Below, piece after piece: positions 1 through 7,243 of a DNA stretch of 7,748 nt. The stretch's first letter is position 1; each line of letters opens with the position of its first letter. Below the pieces are notes generated by a model that saw only the letters and a list, made by a program, of their open reading frames with translations, made no database searches and was not told where the DNA came from. The DNA is from Klebsiella pneumoniae. Lineage in GTDB: Bacteria > Pseudomonadota > Gammaproteobacteria > Pseudomonadales > Azotimanducaceae. The stretch lies in the NCBI GenBank assembly GCA_945878745.1, contig CAMDVY010000130.1, positions 1 to 7,748 of the forward strand, given 5' to 3'. Position numbers and translations under genes: made by a program.

Positions 1-483
1 GCTGAGTTCCAGCGCGCTCACCCCCAATCGATCCAGCGGTGCGTTGATTTCCAGAATCTTGAACAACCTTGAAAAACAGTCATCCGCCGCCGACGTCAGT
101 TCGTCGTACCTTCCGGACCCCGTCATGTCGCCAAACATCAGGTGATAACTCACCGGATCCGTCACGGCGTTTTCGATGTACGCCATGCCCATGGCAATGA
201 ACCGAGCTTCGAACGAGGCCTCGGTCGCCAGTGATTGGTCTATTTTTTCCGTGAGCTGATGAAATCCTCGAGTCGCAATGGCGGCCAACAGGCTCTCTCG
301 GCTGGAAAAATGGCGATAGGGCGCGGTCGTCGAGACACCGGCTTTGCGAGCCAGCGCCCTCAGACTGAGCTTCTCCATGCCGGATTCAGCGATCTGAGCA
401 ATAGCAAGTTCGATCAGCGCATCCGCGAGACCACCATGGTGATATCCAGTCTTTGGCAGCAACCCACTATCTTCTCCAGGCAT
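1..483 (-). CDS. TetR/AcrR-family transcriptional regulator, partial (3' end outside window)
   Basis: The first 161 residues of a TetR-family repressor are visible, and the reading frame continues beyond position 1. The ATG at 483-481 was chosen because a purine-rich Shine-Dalgarno stretch (GGGGGAGG) lies just upstream and the protein then begins close to the usual family N-terminus, with GYHHGGLADALIELA at residues 13-27. The helix-turn-helix is clear: LSLRALARKAGVSTTAPYRHF, about residues 39-59, with the recognition helix in STTAPYRHF. After it come ligand-domain helices, including AYIENAVTDPVSYHLMFGD, which resembles the TetR_C_13/WHG-type C-terminal domain. The gene is divergent from an RND adaptor/permease pair and separated from it by 184 bp of half-site-rich DNA. 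I infer it is the local repressor of that pump and of itself. The ligand cannot be read from the sequence. Family assignment is firm; target assignment rests on position. Confidence 0.93.
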   Translation of the reverse strand, partial: MPGEDSGLLPKTGYHHGGLADALIELAIAQIAESGMEKLSLRALARKAGVSTTAPYRHFSSRESLLAAIATRGFHQLTEKIDQSLATEASFEARFIAMGMAYIENAVTDPVSYHLMFGDMTGSGRYDELTSAADDCFSRLFKILEINAPLDRLGVSALELS

Positions 484-559
484 CCGCAATCCCTCCCCCT
501 GCTGACAATTGTGAACCGTCACCAGCCCGAGTCCAACCGAGGCGTCGATGCGTCTTGCG

Positions 560-574
560 GCTAACGAAGTTAGC
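560..574. promoter_or_regulatory. Perfect 15-bp palindrome, probable TetR operator site
   Basis: GCTAAC-GAA-GTTAGC is a perfect inverted repeat with six-base arms and a three-base centre. Palindromes of about 15-20 bp between a divergent TetR gene and its target are the usual form of operators in this family. It lies about 77 bp before the regulator's start codon (483) and 94 bp before the adaptor's start codon (668). Binding by the neighbouring regulator is inferred. Confidence 0.65.
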
Positions 575-577
575 ATG

Positions 578-628
578 AGTCACCATGTTAGCATCGCAAA
601 CAATGTTATTATTGCTAACATAAACGTG
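578..628. repeat. Degenerate copies of the operator palindrome at 18-bp spacing
   Basis: Starting from the perfect palindrome at 560, similar 15-bp windows recur every 18 bp. The window at 578-592 has a perfect right arm (GTTAGC, 587-592). The window at 596-610 has GCAAAC and GTTATT as near-matching arms. The window at 614 begins with a perfect GCTAAC but has no right arm. The octamer GTTAGCAT occurs at 569-576 and 587-594. Other ways of pairing the same half-sites exist: ATGTTAGCA (585-593) with TGCTAACAT (613-621), and ATGTTA (603-608) with TAACAT (616-621), a 19-bp inverted repeat. Which pairing the protein uses cannot be decided from sequence. Confidence 0.55.
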
Positions 629-667
629 TCTGCCAAAGTCTTACGCAAACCGCGTTCGGGGTAAACC

Positions 668-1759
668 ATGAAACTACCGACTTTATGGCTTCTGTTGCTT
701 TCCCTGGTGGCCGACCTGAGCCGGGCGGAAGCATTGCCGGTCTCGATTCGTGTGCTCGGCGGTGACGCCGTCCATCCCGCAAGCCGGACCTATGGCGGTG
801 TGAGCATGGCCAGACGATCCGCCGATCTTGGATTCAAATACGGCGGGGAAATTGGCGAGATCGCCTACGACTGGGGAGACGACATCCGGGCCGGTGAACA
901 AATCGCCAGTCTCAAGAGCGCAAGCTTTGACGCCAATCTGGCCAATGCGCAGGCGGAGCTCGCACTGGCCAATGCCAACCTTGCAGCGTCACAAGCGCAA
1001 CTCGATATCGCTGCCAAGACAGAACGACGCCTCATCGAACTCAAGGCTCAGGGGCACATTTCCCAACAGCTTCTCGATGAGGCAACCGCAGCCCAGCGGA
1101 CCAGAGCAGCCCAGCACGCGGTGGCCATCGCAACCGTGCAGCGCGCCAAAGCCCAGGCTCAGAGTGCGCGAATCGCTCTGTCGGAATCGCGCATCATCGC
1201 GCCGTTCTCCGGTGTGGTTCAGACCCGCTATCTGGACCCAGGCGCTCAAGTCCAGCCGGGACAGCCCGTCCTTCGCCTGATAGACACCATCGGTATGGAA
1301 GCACGAGTGGGCGTACCGGAAAATGTCGTGCCATCCTTGTCTCGCAATGGAAAGTACACGCTGCTCTGGCAGGACGAAGAGCTTGCCGGCGAGCTCATCG
1401 CCCTGTTACCTGAAGTTGATCCCGCGACCAGAACACAGACCGCCGTGTTCGCGCTACCCGACAGCAAGATCCCGGTCGGTGCAGTAATCAGTCTGACACT
1501 CCCCTACGCACTGGATGTAGCCGGCTACTGGGTACCTCTGGCTGCCTTAGGTGAAGCCGAGCGCGGACTGTGGTCGGTTTACGTTGCCAGAGGCGATGAC
1601 ACGGCAGAACGAAGACTTGTCGAGGTTATGCACAGTCAAACCGACGAAGCGCTGGTGCGTGGCACGCTCAGGGATGGCGATCGACTGATTACTTCAGCTG
1701 CCAATCGGCTTGTGCCTGGGCAAAAGGTCACCGTCATCACATCCGGGATCGACCCGTGA
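668..1759 (+). CDS. RND efflux periplasmic adaptor subunit (membrane fusion protein, HlyD/AcrA-like)
   Basis: This 363-residue protein is the periplasmic adaptor that links an inner-membrane RND pump to an outer-membrane channel. An N-terminal Sec signal peptide is visible (hydrophobic LWLLLLSLVADL, likely cleavage after SRA at about residue 20). There is no lipobox cysteine, so it should not be a lipoprotein. Domain order is typical. The first lipoyl half is at about 50-84 (GFKYGGEIGEI, DIRAGEQIASL), followed by an Ala/Gln-rich coiled-coil hairpin at about 86-172. The second lipoyl half at about 176-206 contains APFSGVV and PGAQVQPGQPVLRL. The beta-barrel at about 207-280 contains DPATRTQTAVF, and the membrane-proximal domain at about 285-360 ends in LVPGQKVTV. 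The ATG at 668 gives an intact signal peptide and has a modest GGGG six bases upstream. The stop overlaps the permease start by a GTGA, implying translational coupling. Substrate unknown. Confidence 0.94.
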   Translation: MKLPTLWLLLLSLVADLSRAEALPVSIRVLGGDAVHPASRTYGGVSMARRSADLGFKYGGEIGEIAYDWGDDIRAGEQIASLKSASFDANLANAQAELALANANLAASQAQLDIAAKTERRLIELKAQGHISQQLLDEATAAQRTRAAQHAVAIATVQRAKAQAQSARIALSESRIIAPFSGVVQTRYLDPGAQVQPGQPVLRLIDTIGMEARVGVPENVVPSLSRNGKYTLLWQDEELAGELIALLPEVDPATRTQTAVFALPDSKIPVGAVISLTLPYALDVAGYWVPLAALGEAERGLWSVYVARGDDTAERRLVEVMHSQTDEALVRGTLRDGDRLITSAANRLVPGQKVTVITSGIDP

Positions 1760-4700
1760 ACGCGGCCACGCCAGGTCCGCCTGATTTTAACGGGACACCT
1801 CCATCCGGCGGCCTGTTCTACGACCATCCTCGACTCAGCGTGTTGGCAGTGATCGTGGTCATCATCAGCGGGCTTCTCTCATATCTGAATCTGCCGCGGC
1901 AGGAAGACCCAACGATGACCGAACGTTGGGCCACGGTAAAAACTTACGTGCCTGGTGCCACGGCAGAACGGGTCGAGTCACTCGTCAGCGAGCCCCTGGA
2001 AACCCGGCTTCGTGAAGTGGCCGAGATTCGCCAACTGTCGTCGGTATCACGTGCCGGCTTTTCGCTGGTTGCCATTGAACTCTATGACGAAGTCACGGCG
2101 GACGAAGTCGACACGGTGTGGTCAGAGATACGTGACAAGTTGACGGACACCGCCAGCACACTTCCTGAAGGATCCTCAGTACCCAGTCTTGAGATGTCAC
2201 GCCCTCTCGCTTCAACGATTGTTGTCGAGTTGAGCTGGCAGGACGACACACCGCAGCAGATGTCCCTGCTCTCCCGAATGGCGCGAGTGCTGCAAATAGA
2301 GCTTGCCAATCTCGGAGGTACTGAAGAAACGGACTTGTACGGCGAAATCAACGAAGAAGTACTGGTTGCTCTGAATAGTCAGTCCACAGCCCAGACTGGT
2401 CGCTCGGTTGGCTCGATCGCTGCCAGCATCAGTATGGCGGATACAAAAAGTACCGCAGGCCGATTACAGGCAACCCGGAGCGATCTGCTGCTGGAAGTGG
2501 ATGCCGAATTCGACTCGGCTGAACGAATCGGACGCATCCCTATTGGCACAGGTCCGAACGGACAGACGCTGCGGCTCGCCGATATCGCAGAAGTGCGCAA
2601 ATTTCCACGTGATCCGCCATCGAGCTACGCGCTGCACGGCACCACACGAGTCGTACTGGTCGGTGCGACCATGCAACCAGGACTGGCCATTGAGGCGTGG
2701 GTAGAAAAGGCCAGGCGTGTTGTTGCCGACTTCACCCGAAAATTGCCAGAACAAATCGGCGTACAGATCGTGTACGACCAGAACGAGTACACGGCCGCGA
2801 GAATGACCAACCTGGGTCTCAATCTGGTCGCCTCGCTGGTCATTGTCTTTCTGGTGCTGATCTGGTTCATGGGAATGCGTGCGGCAGTAACAGTCGGTGT
2901 AGCCCTGCCACTGTCTTGTGGCATGGTGCTGACCGGCATGCAGATCATGGACCTGCCGTTGCATCAGATGTCTGTCACTGGACTGATCATTGCACTTGGT
3001 TTGCTCATCGACAACGCCATCGTCATTGTCGACGACTACAAACAACGAGTGCAGCGTGGCGTCCAGATTCCATTGGCGGTAAGGAGTTCACTACGCCACC
3101 TGCTGATTCCGTTAGGCGCGTCCACGGCAACGACTGTACTTGCGTTCATGCCGATAGCACTCGCTTCTGGAGGCGTGGGCGATTTTACAGGTTCACTTGG
3201 CGTTACCGTGTCACTGGCGGTGTGTAGCTCTTTCCTGTTGGCTATGACCGTGGTACCCGTCATGGCTGGCTATTGGGACAACAAGTTTCCTCCATCACGC
3301 ACCGGCCCCTGGTGGCAGCATGGCTGGTCCTCACCGGCGCTTTCGGCGCGATATCGCCGAAGCCTGTTGTTCTTCCTGCGCAGGCCAATCTATGGTCTGG
3401 CGATCGGGCTGCTATTGCCCCTGACCGGATTTGCGCTCTTCCCAACGCTGACCAACCAGTTCTTTCCGGCAGTTGATCGCAATCAGTTTCAGGTACAGAT
3501 TCAGCTGCCACCCCATGCATCCATCGGCGAAACACGAGCAGCCACGGAAACTGCCGATGCCGTGCTGCGCAAGCACCCGGAAGTTGTCGACACCTTCTGG
3601 TCCATCGGCGAGAGCTCACCGCGTGTCTATTACAACGCCACTTCGAATGGCGACGGTGTTGCAAGCTTCGCTCAAGGCTGGGTCAACACACGCTCGTCGG
3701 CCGCCACACGAAAAATGCTACCGGATCTGCAGCGTGAACTGATGCGAGCACTTCCAGCGATCGAAGTCACGGCGATGCCATTCGAACAGGGCCCTCCCGT
3801 CAAAGCGCCGGTTGAACTCAGGCTGGTTGGCACTGATCTGCAGGTGCTGCGCAGGTTGTCCGAGGAACTGCGTCGGGAACTGGCGGGCATCGCGGGTGTT
3901 TCCTATACCCGTGCGCTGGTTACCGGGTCAGAACCAAAACTGGTGTTTGTGCCACATGAGGAGGCAGTTACCCAGGCAGGTCTGCAGACCGGCGATATCA
4001 ACACCCACCTTCGCGACTCTCTGCTCGGTATCAAAGCCGGGACAGTACAGGAGGGCAACACGGAACTGACTGTCCGGGTGCAACTGGCCAATTCCGGCCG
4101 AAACGACATTGACGATCTGACGACTCTCCCGGTGGTCGGCTCCTCGGGTAGTCGGGTACCTCTCGATCAATTGGGTCGCTGGACGCTTGAGCCTGCTGCC
4201 GCGAGCATCGAGCGATTTCAGGGTGAACGCGTATCGAGTGTGGAGGGACTGCTGATCCCCTACACACTTGCCGCCGGGGTGCTGGACAGACTGACGACGA
4301 AGCTCGACGAGAGCCGATTTGAACTGCCGCCTGGCTACCGTCTGGAAATCGCTGGCGAAGCAGAAGAAAGCGCGCAGTCGTCTGGCAGCCTGCTGGGCAT
4401 GTTCATGATTTTTGCGCTGGCCATGGTGGTGGTCGTCACCTTGTCGATGAACTCTTTCCGGTACACCATTATCATCTTTGCAGTAGCCTTTCTCAGCTTT
4501 GGTCTGGCACTTTTCGGCGTGCGACTGTTTGGCTATCCATTTGGCTACATGGCGCTAATCGGTGGCCTCGGCATGATCGGCATCGCCGTCAACGGCGCCA
4601 TCATCATCCTGTCAGTGCTGAATGAAAACCTGGGCGCACGGTTGGGTGAGGATGAAGTCATCGCCGATGTTGTCATGGATGCAACGCGCCACATACTCTC

Positions 4701-4914
4701 GACCACTGTGACCACCATGGGCGGCTTCATCCCGCTGATCGTCAGTGGTGGGGCATTCTGGCCACCCTTGGCTACTGCCATAACAGGCGGTGTCGCCGGA
4801 TCAGCTGTAATCGCGCTTTACACTGTTCCGGTGTTGTTCAAGTGGGTGCAGAAAAAACCAATCGCAACTCGGACCAACGAGGTCAGCAACGTTGCGACTC
4901 AAGGTCTCGTCTGA
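1756..4914 (+). CDS. RND efflux permease (AcrB/AcrD/AcrF superfamily), inner-membrane pump subunit
   Basis: At 1052 residues this is the normal length for an RND pump and should use the proton gradient to drive export. The start is a GTG overlapping the adaptor stop. About 20 Pro/Gly-rich residues precede the usual N-terminal motif LFYDHPRLSVLAV, then TM1 (about 27-45) and NLPRQEDP (45-52). A porter domain (about 50-345) is followed by TM2-TM6 (about 350-505), a second periplasmic half (about 565-870) and TM8-TM12 (about 880-1030). The repeat-like two-half structure is complete with no frameshift. In TM4 the sequence is GLLIDNAIVIVDD, with D419 and N420 where AcrB has two aspartates (D407, D408). 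In TM10, GIAVNGAIII puts V945 where AcrB has K940. It therefore belongs to a subfamily unlike the best-studied drug pumps, and its substrate cannot be inferred. The divergent TetR gene suggests inducible expression. Confidence 0.95.
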   Translation: MNAATPGPPDFNGTPPSGGLFYDHPRLSVLAVIVVIISGLLSYLNLPRQEDPTMTERWATVKTYVPGATAERVESLVSEPLETRLREVAEIRQLSSVSRAGFSLVAIELYDEVTADEVDTVWSEIRDKLTDTASTLPEGSSVPSLEMSRPLASTIVVELSWQDDTPQQMSLLSRMARVLQIELANLGGTEETDLYGEINEEVLVALNSQSTAQTGRSVGSIAASISMADTKSTAGRLQATRSDLLLEVDAEFDSAERIGRIPIGTGPNGQTLRLADIAEVRKFPRDPPSSYALHGTTRVVLVGATMQPGLAIEAWVEKARRVVADFTRKLPEQIGVQIVYDQNEYTAARMTNLGLNLVASLVIVFLVLIWFMGMRAAVTVGVALPLSCGMVLTGMQIMDLPLHQMSVTGLIIALGLLIDNAIVIVDDYKQRVQRGVQIPLAVRSSLRHLLIPLGASTATTVLAFMPIALASGGVGDFTGSLGVTVSLAVCSSFLLAMTVVPVMAGYWDNKFPPSRTGPWWQHGWSSPALSARYRRSLLFFLRRPIYGLAIGLLLPLTGFALFPTLTNQFFPAVDRNQFQVQIQLPPHASIGETRAATETADAVLRKHPEVVDTFWSIGESSPRVYYNATSNGDGVASFAQGWVNTRSSAATRKMLPDLQRELMRALPAIEVTAMPFEQGPPVKAPVELRLVGTDLQVLRRLSEELRRELAGIAGVSYTRALVTGSEPKLVFVPHEEAVTQAGLQTGDINTHLRDSLLGIKAGTVQEGNTELTVRVQLANSGRNDIDDLTTLPVVGSSGSRVPLDQLGRWTLEPAAASIERFQGERVSSVEGLLIPYTLAAGVLDRLTTKLDESRFELPPGYRLEIAGEAEESAQSSGSLLGMFMIFALAMVVVVTLSMNSFRYTIIIFAVAFLSFGLALFGVRLFGYPFGYMALIGGLGMIGIAVNGAIIILSVLNENLGARLGEDEVIADVVMDATRHILSTTVTTMGGFIPLIVSGGAFWPPLATAITGGVAGSAVIALYTVPVLFKWVQKKPIATRTNEVSNVATQGLV

Positions 4915-4957
4915 CCGGATCCAGGGTCCTGACCACAACGTTGGTGCACACTCGATC
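4915..4957. other. Short convergent intergenic gap, no clear terminator
   Basis: Only 43 bp separate the stop codons of the permease and ffh genes, which converge here. I looked for a GC-rich hairpin followed by a T run on either strand and found none; the best stem, around GGATCC/GGGTCC at about 4917-4930, would have almost no loop. Transcripts from the two sides may overlap at their 3' ends or end by Rho. Confidence 0.6.
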
Positions 4958-6340
4958 TCATCGACGCCGACCAGGCACACCACCTTTTGGTGCCATCATG
5001 CCCTGCATCGATCCAAGTCCGCGCGCGAGCTTCTGCATGCCGCCCTTCTTGGTGAACTTCTTCATCATCTTCTGCATCTGCTTGTGCTGTTTCAGCAGGC
5101 GGTTGATGTCAGCAATGTCCGTGCCGCTACCTCGTGCAATGCGTTGTTTGCGCGAGCCTGAAATGATGTCGGGAAACCGGCGCTCATGCGGGGTCATCGA
5201 ATCGATGATCACCGCCATGCGCTTGAACTGACGATCATCAACCTGCTCCTGAACATTCTTGGGCAGCTGGCTCATACCCGGCAGCTTGTCCAGCATGCTG
5301 GTGATGCCACCCATATTGGCCATCTGCGCCAGTTGCTCACGAAAATCTTCGAGGTCAAAGCGCCCTTTTTCCATCTTGCGGGCAAGCTTTTCGGCTTTCT
5401 TGTGGTCAACCTTGCGCTGGGCTTCTTCAATGAGCGACAGGATGTCGCCCATACCAAGAATCCGCGATGCGATCCGTTCCGGGTAGAAAGGCTCCAGCGC
5501 ATCGATCTTCTCGCCCATGCCGATGAACTTGATGGGCTTGCCTGTGATCGCCCGAACTGACAAGGCGGCACCACCGCGCGCATCGCCGTCAGCCTTCGCC
5601 AGTATCACTCCCGTCAATGTCATCGCATCGTTGAATGCCTTGGCGGTGCGAGCGGCATCCTGACCGGTCATGGCATCAACCACGAACAGGGTTTCGATGG
5701 GCTTCAGATCTGCCTGGAGCGCCTTGATCTCCTGCATCATGGCGTCATCAATGGCCAATCGACCGGCGGTGTCCACAATCAACACATCCGCGAACATCGT
5801 CTTCGCTTCCGTGACCGCACGCCGAGCAATCGCCAATGGCTGCTCCATGGCGTGGGAGGCGATGAAATGAGCGCCTACCTCACCGGCCAGGGTCTCCAGC
5901 TGTTTGATGGCAGCGGGTCGGTAGACATCGGCGCTGACTACCGCAACCTTTTTCTTTTCGCGGTCCTTGAGCAGCAGCGCAAGTTTGGCAACCGTCGTAG
6001 TTTTACCCGCGCCCTGTAGACCGGCCATCAAAATAATGGCCGGCGGCGTGGTCGCCAGATTGAGCGCGTCGTTCGCTGCGCCCATCACCTGCACGAGTTC
6101 ATCGTGCACGATCTTGATGAATGCCTCGCCGGGATTGAGCGCTTCGGAGACGTCCTGGCCAATCGCCCGGGTCCGGACGCTTTCCATGAAGTCCTTGACG
6201 ACATCCAGTGCAACGTCGGCTTCGAGGAATGCACGCCGCACATCGCGCAGTGCATCGGCGATGTTGTCTTCCGAGAGTTTGGATTTCCCGGTCAGGCCAC
6301 GGAAGGTCTGTGTAAGGCGCTCGCTGAGATTCTCGAACAT
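4958..6340 (-). CDS. ffh: Signal recognition particle protein Ffh (SRP54 GTPase)
   Basis: Ffh binds 4.5S RNA and the signal sequences of nascent membrane and secreted proteins, and delivers ribosomes to the receptor FtsY. The 460-residue length and all domains fit. The N-terminal helical bundle spans about 1-85 (MFENLSERLTQTFRGLTGK). The GTPase domain has the P-loop GLQGAGKTTT (107-116), DVYRPAA (138-144), DTAGRL (190-195) and the guanine-specificity region AKADGDARGG (248-257). The interface motif GMGDILSLIEEAQ begins at about 297. The methionine-rich M domain spans about 300-450, with the RNA-binding SGSRKQRIARGSG at 394-406 and Met-rich helices such as QMQKMMKKF after it. The G4 motif usually reads TKxD; here its first residue is alanine. 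The ATG at 6340 matches the conserved family N-terminus, though no strong Shine-Dalgarno precedes it. The gene converges on the efflux operon and is divergent from ypjD. Confidence 0.98.
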   Translation of the reverse strand: MFENLSERLTQTFRGLTGKSKLSEDNIADALRDVRRAFLEADVALDVVKDFMESVRTRAIGQDVSEALNPGEAFIKIVHDELVQVMGAANDALNLATTPPAIILMAGLQGAGKTTTVAKLALLLKDREKKKVAVVSADVYRPAAIKQLETLAGEVGAHFIASHAMEQPLAIARRAVTEAKTMFADVLIVDTAGRLAIDDAMMQEIKALQADLKPIETLFVVDAMTGQDAARTAKAFNDAMTLTGVILAKADGDARGGAALSVRAITGKPIKFIGMGEKIDALEPFYPERIASRILGMGDILSLIEEAQRKVDHKKAEKLARKMEKGRFDLEDFREQLAQMANMGGITSMLDKLPGMSQLPKNVQEQVDDRQFKRMAVIIDSMTPHERRFPDIISGSRKQRIARGSGTDIADINRLLKQHKQMQKMMKKFTKKGGMQKLARGLGSMQGMMAPKGGVPGRRR

Positions 6341-6369
6341 GACGGCCAGATCTGCTTGTGAGGCCGGGG

Positions 6370-6375
6370 ATTATA
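6370..6375 (-). promoter_or_regulatory. Candidate -10 element of the ffh promoter
   Basis: On the minus strand a perfect TATAAT lies 29 bases before the ffh ATG, which would give a leader of roughly 20-25 nt. No good TTGACA-like -35 is found 16-18 bp upstream (AAGCCG at 17 bp), so the promoter call rests on the -10 and its position alone. Confidence 0.4.
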
Positions 6376-6442
6376 GGGCTTTCAGCGTCTGGCGGCTTGT
6401 GCCACACTGCCTCGCGTCCAAGCAAAAAAGCCTCGCCTTCCT

Positions 6443-6553
6443 ATCGACACGCAACTGCTACACGTCGGTGCAGCACTGGTCTACGGCATTGTCCTCGCGC
6501 TTCTCGGGCGCGGTCTTGCGAATGAACGACTGGCACTGCAATCATCCGGCTAC
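6443..6553 (+). other. Likely 5' coding extension of ypjD lacking a standard start codon
   Basis: The ypjD frame is open from the stop at 6374-6376 through to 6554, and it encodes a plausible first membrane helix, LLHVGAALVYGIVLALLG (6455-6508). YpjD-family proteins normally begin with such a helix a few residues from the N-terminus. No ATG, GTG or TTG occurs in frame between 6377 and 6553. In-frame CTG codons (6389, 6407, 6455 and others) and an ATC at 6443 are the only candidates. Counting from 6443 gives 266 residues, close to the usual family length. An AGGG lies 10 bases before the CTG at 6389. Confidence 0.55.
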
Positions 6554-7243
6554 GTGCTGCTCACGCTGGCCATGGTTCTGCACGCAATGGTTATCTGGTC
6601 CGCTGCCACATCACCGTCGGGCTTCGACCTCGGCCTGCAGCTCGCCCTGAATCTGATGTTTCTGGTCATGACGGTTTTTGTGGCGATGTGTACGGTGACT
6701 CTGCCCGTCACGATTCTCCTCATTCCGCTGATACCGCTCGATCTGGTCTTGCTCTTGTGGTCAGTATTCGCCGGTCGCTCTCCTGGCGCGCAAGCTATCA
6801 CCATGCAAACCCTGCCCCACGTCATCATTTCCATACTTGCAGCCAGCGTGTTGTTGCTGGCTTTCCTGCAGGCGCTGCTGTTGCGCACCGTTGAGCGTCA
6901 TCTGAAATCCCACAGCTTTACCTGGGCACAGCACGTCCCTCCTCTGGAAACCCTGGAAAAACTGCTGTTTGCCGCCATCTGGACAGGCCTCATTCTGCTT
7001 CTGGTCGGGATCGCCACCGGCTTCCTGTATCTGGAGGACATGTTTGCCCAACGCGTCGTCCATCACACCGTACTGCTGAGCGCCGCGGCCGTCGGCTACA
7101 TCGTCTTCCTGGTCGGGCGATATCGCCTGGGCTGGCGGGGTGAAACCGCGGTGCGTTGGGTGCTTATCTCCACCGGCCTGCTCGTGCTCGGTTATTTTGG
7201 CAGCAAATTCGTCATAGAAATCCTCCTGGCACCAGCATCGTGA
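6554..7243 (+). CDS. ypjD: YpjD/CcsA-like inner-membrane protein (cytochrome c assembly family)
   Basis: This is the multi-span membrane protein commonly found beside ffh in gammaproteobacteria, related to the CcsA/HemX haem-handling family. Its precise biochemical role is not established. Several hydrophobic helices are visible. The diagnostic C-terminal half contains VPPLETLEKLLF, then ATGFLYLEDMFAQRVVHHTVLL, then GRYRLGWRGETAVRWVLIS and LGYFGSKFVIEILL. Histidines at PHVI and VVHHTV sit where the family has conserved ones. The first standard start is the GTG at 6554, giving 229 residues, but this removes the usual first helix and has no Shine-Dalgarno. The true N-terminus is probably upstream, near 6443-6455. 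The stop overlaps the following corB-like start by a GTGA, so the two genes should be co-translated. A promoter for this pair must lie between 6341 and about 6440, but I could not identify it. Confidence 0.88.
   Translation: MLLTLAMVLHAMVIWSAATSPSGFDLGLQLALNLMFLVMTVFVAMCTVTLPVTILLIPLIPLDLVLLLWSVFAGRSPGAQAITMQTLPHVIISILAASVLLLAFLQALLLRTVERHLKSHSFTWAQHVPPLETLEKLLFAAIWTGLILLLVGIATGFLYLEDMFAQRVVHHTVLLSAAAVGYIVFLVGRYRLGWRGETAVRWVLISTGLLVLGYFGSKFVIEILLAPAS

Larger units (their letters stand above)
484..667. promoter_or_regulatory. Divergent control region between tetR-like gene and RND efflux operon
   Basis: This 184-bp non-coding stretch separates two divergent start codons and must hold both promoters and their ribosome binding sites. 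The part from 560 to 628 is AT-richer than its surroundings and full of GTTAGC/GCTAAC half-sites. A TATTAT at 607-612 could serve as a -10 for the rightward operon, but I see no convincing -35 at proper spacing. No clear -35/-10 pair stands out for the leftward gene either. A short GGGG at 658-661, six bases before the adaptor ATG, is the only ribosome-binding candidate for the operon. Confidence 0.7.

Noticed and set aside
235..564. Rightward 109-aa open frame
   Set aside because: It runs antisense through the start of the TetR gene and the operator region. Its translation shows no family feature, while the opposite strand encodes a clear helix-turn-helix protein.
2464..3045. Leftward 193-aa open frame inside the permease gene
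   Set aside because: It is His/Gln-rich, low-complexity translation antisense to well-conserved RND transmembrane sequence; a shadow frame.
4886..4895. GCAACGTTGC palindrome near the permease stop, with a similar CAACGTTG at 4936-4943
   Set aside because: Both are short self-complementary words with no loop and no T tract. They do not make a terminator, and two such words in this span can arise by chance.
4981..4992. CACC-TTTT-GGTG small hairpin
   Set aside because: The stem is only four base pairs and lies inside the ffh coding sequence, so it is not a credible terminator.
6554..6556. GTG as the true ypjD start
   Set aside because: It is the first standard start in frame, but it lacks a Shine-Dalgarno and would remove the family's first membrane helix. 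It is kept only as the conservative boundary of the CDS entry.
5967..6650. Rightward 227-aa open frame opposite the ffh start
   Set aside because: It is antisense to the conserved N and G domains of Ffh, then crosses into ypjD in a different frame. The protein is Ser/Arg-rich with no recognisable domain.
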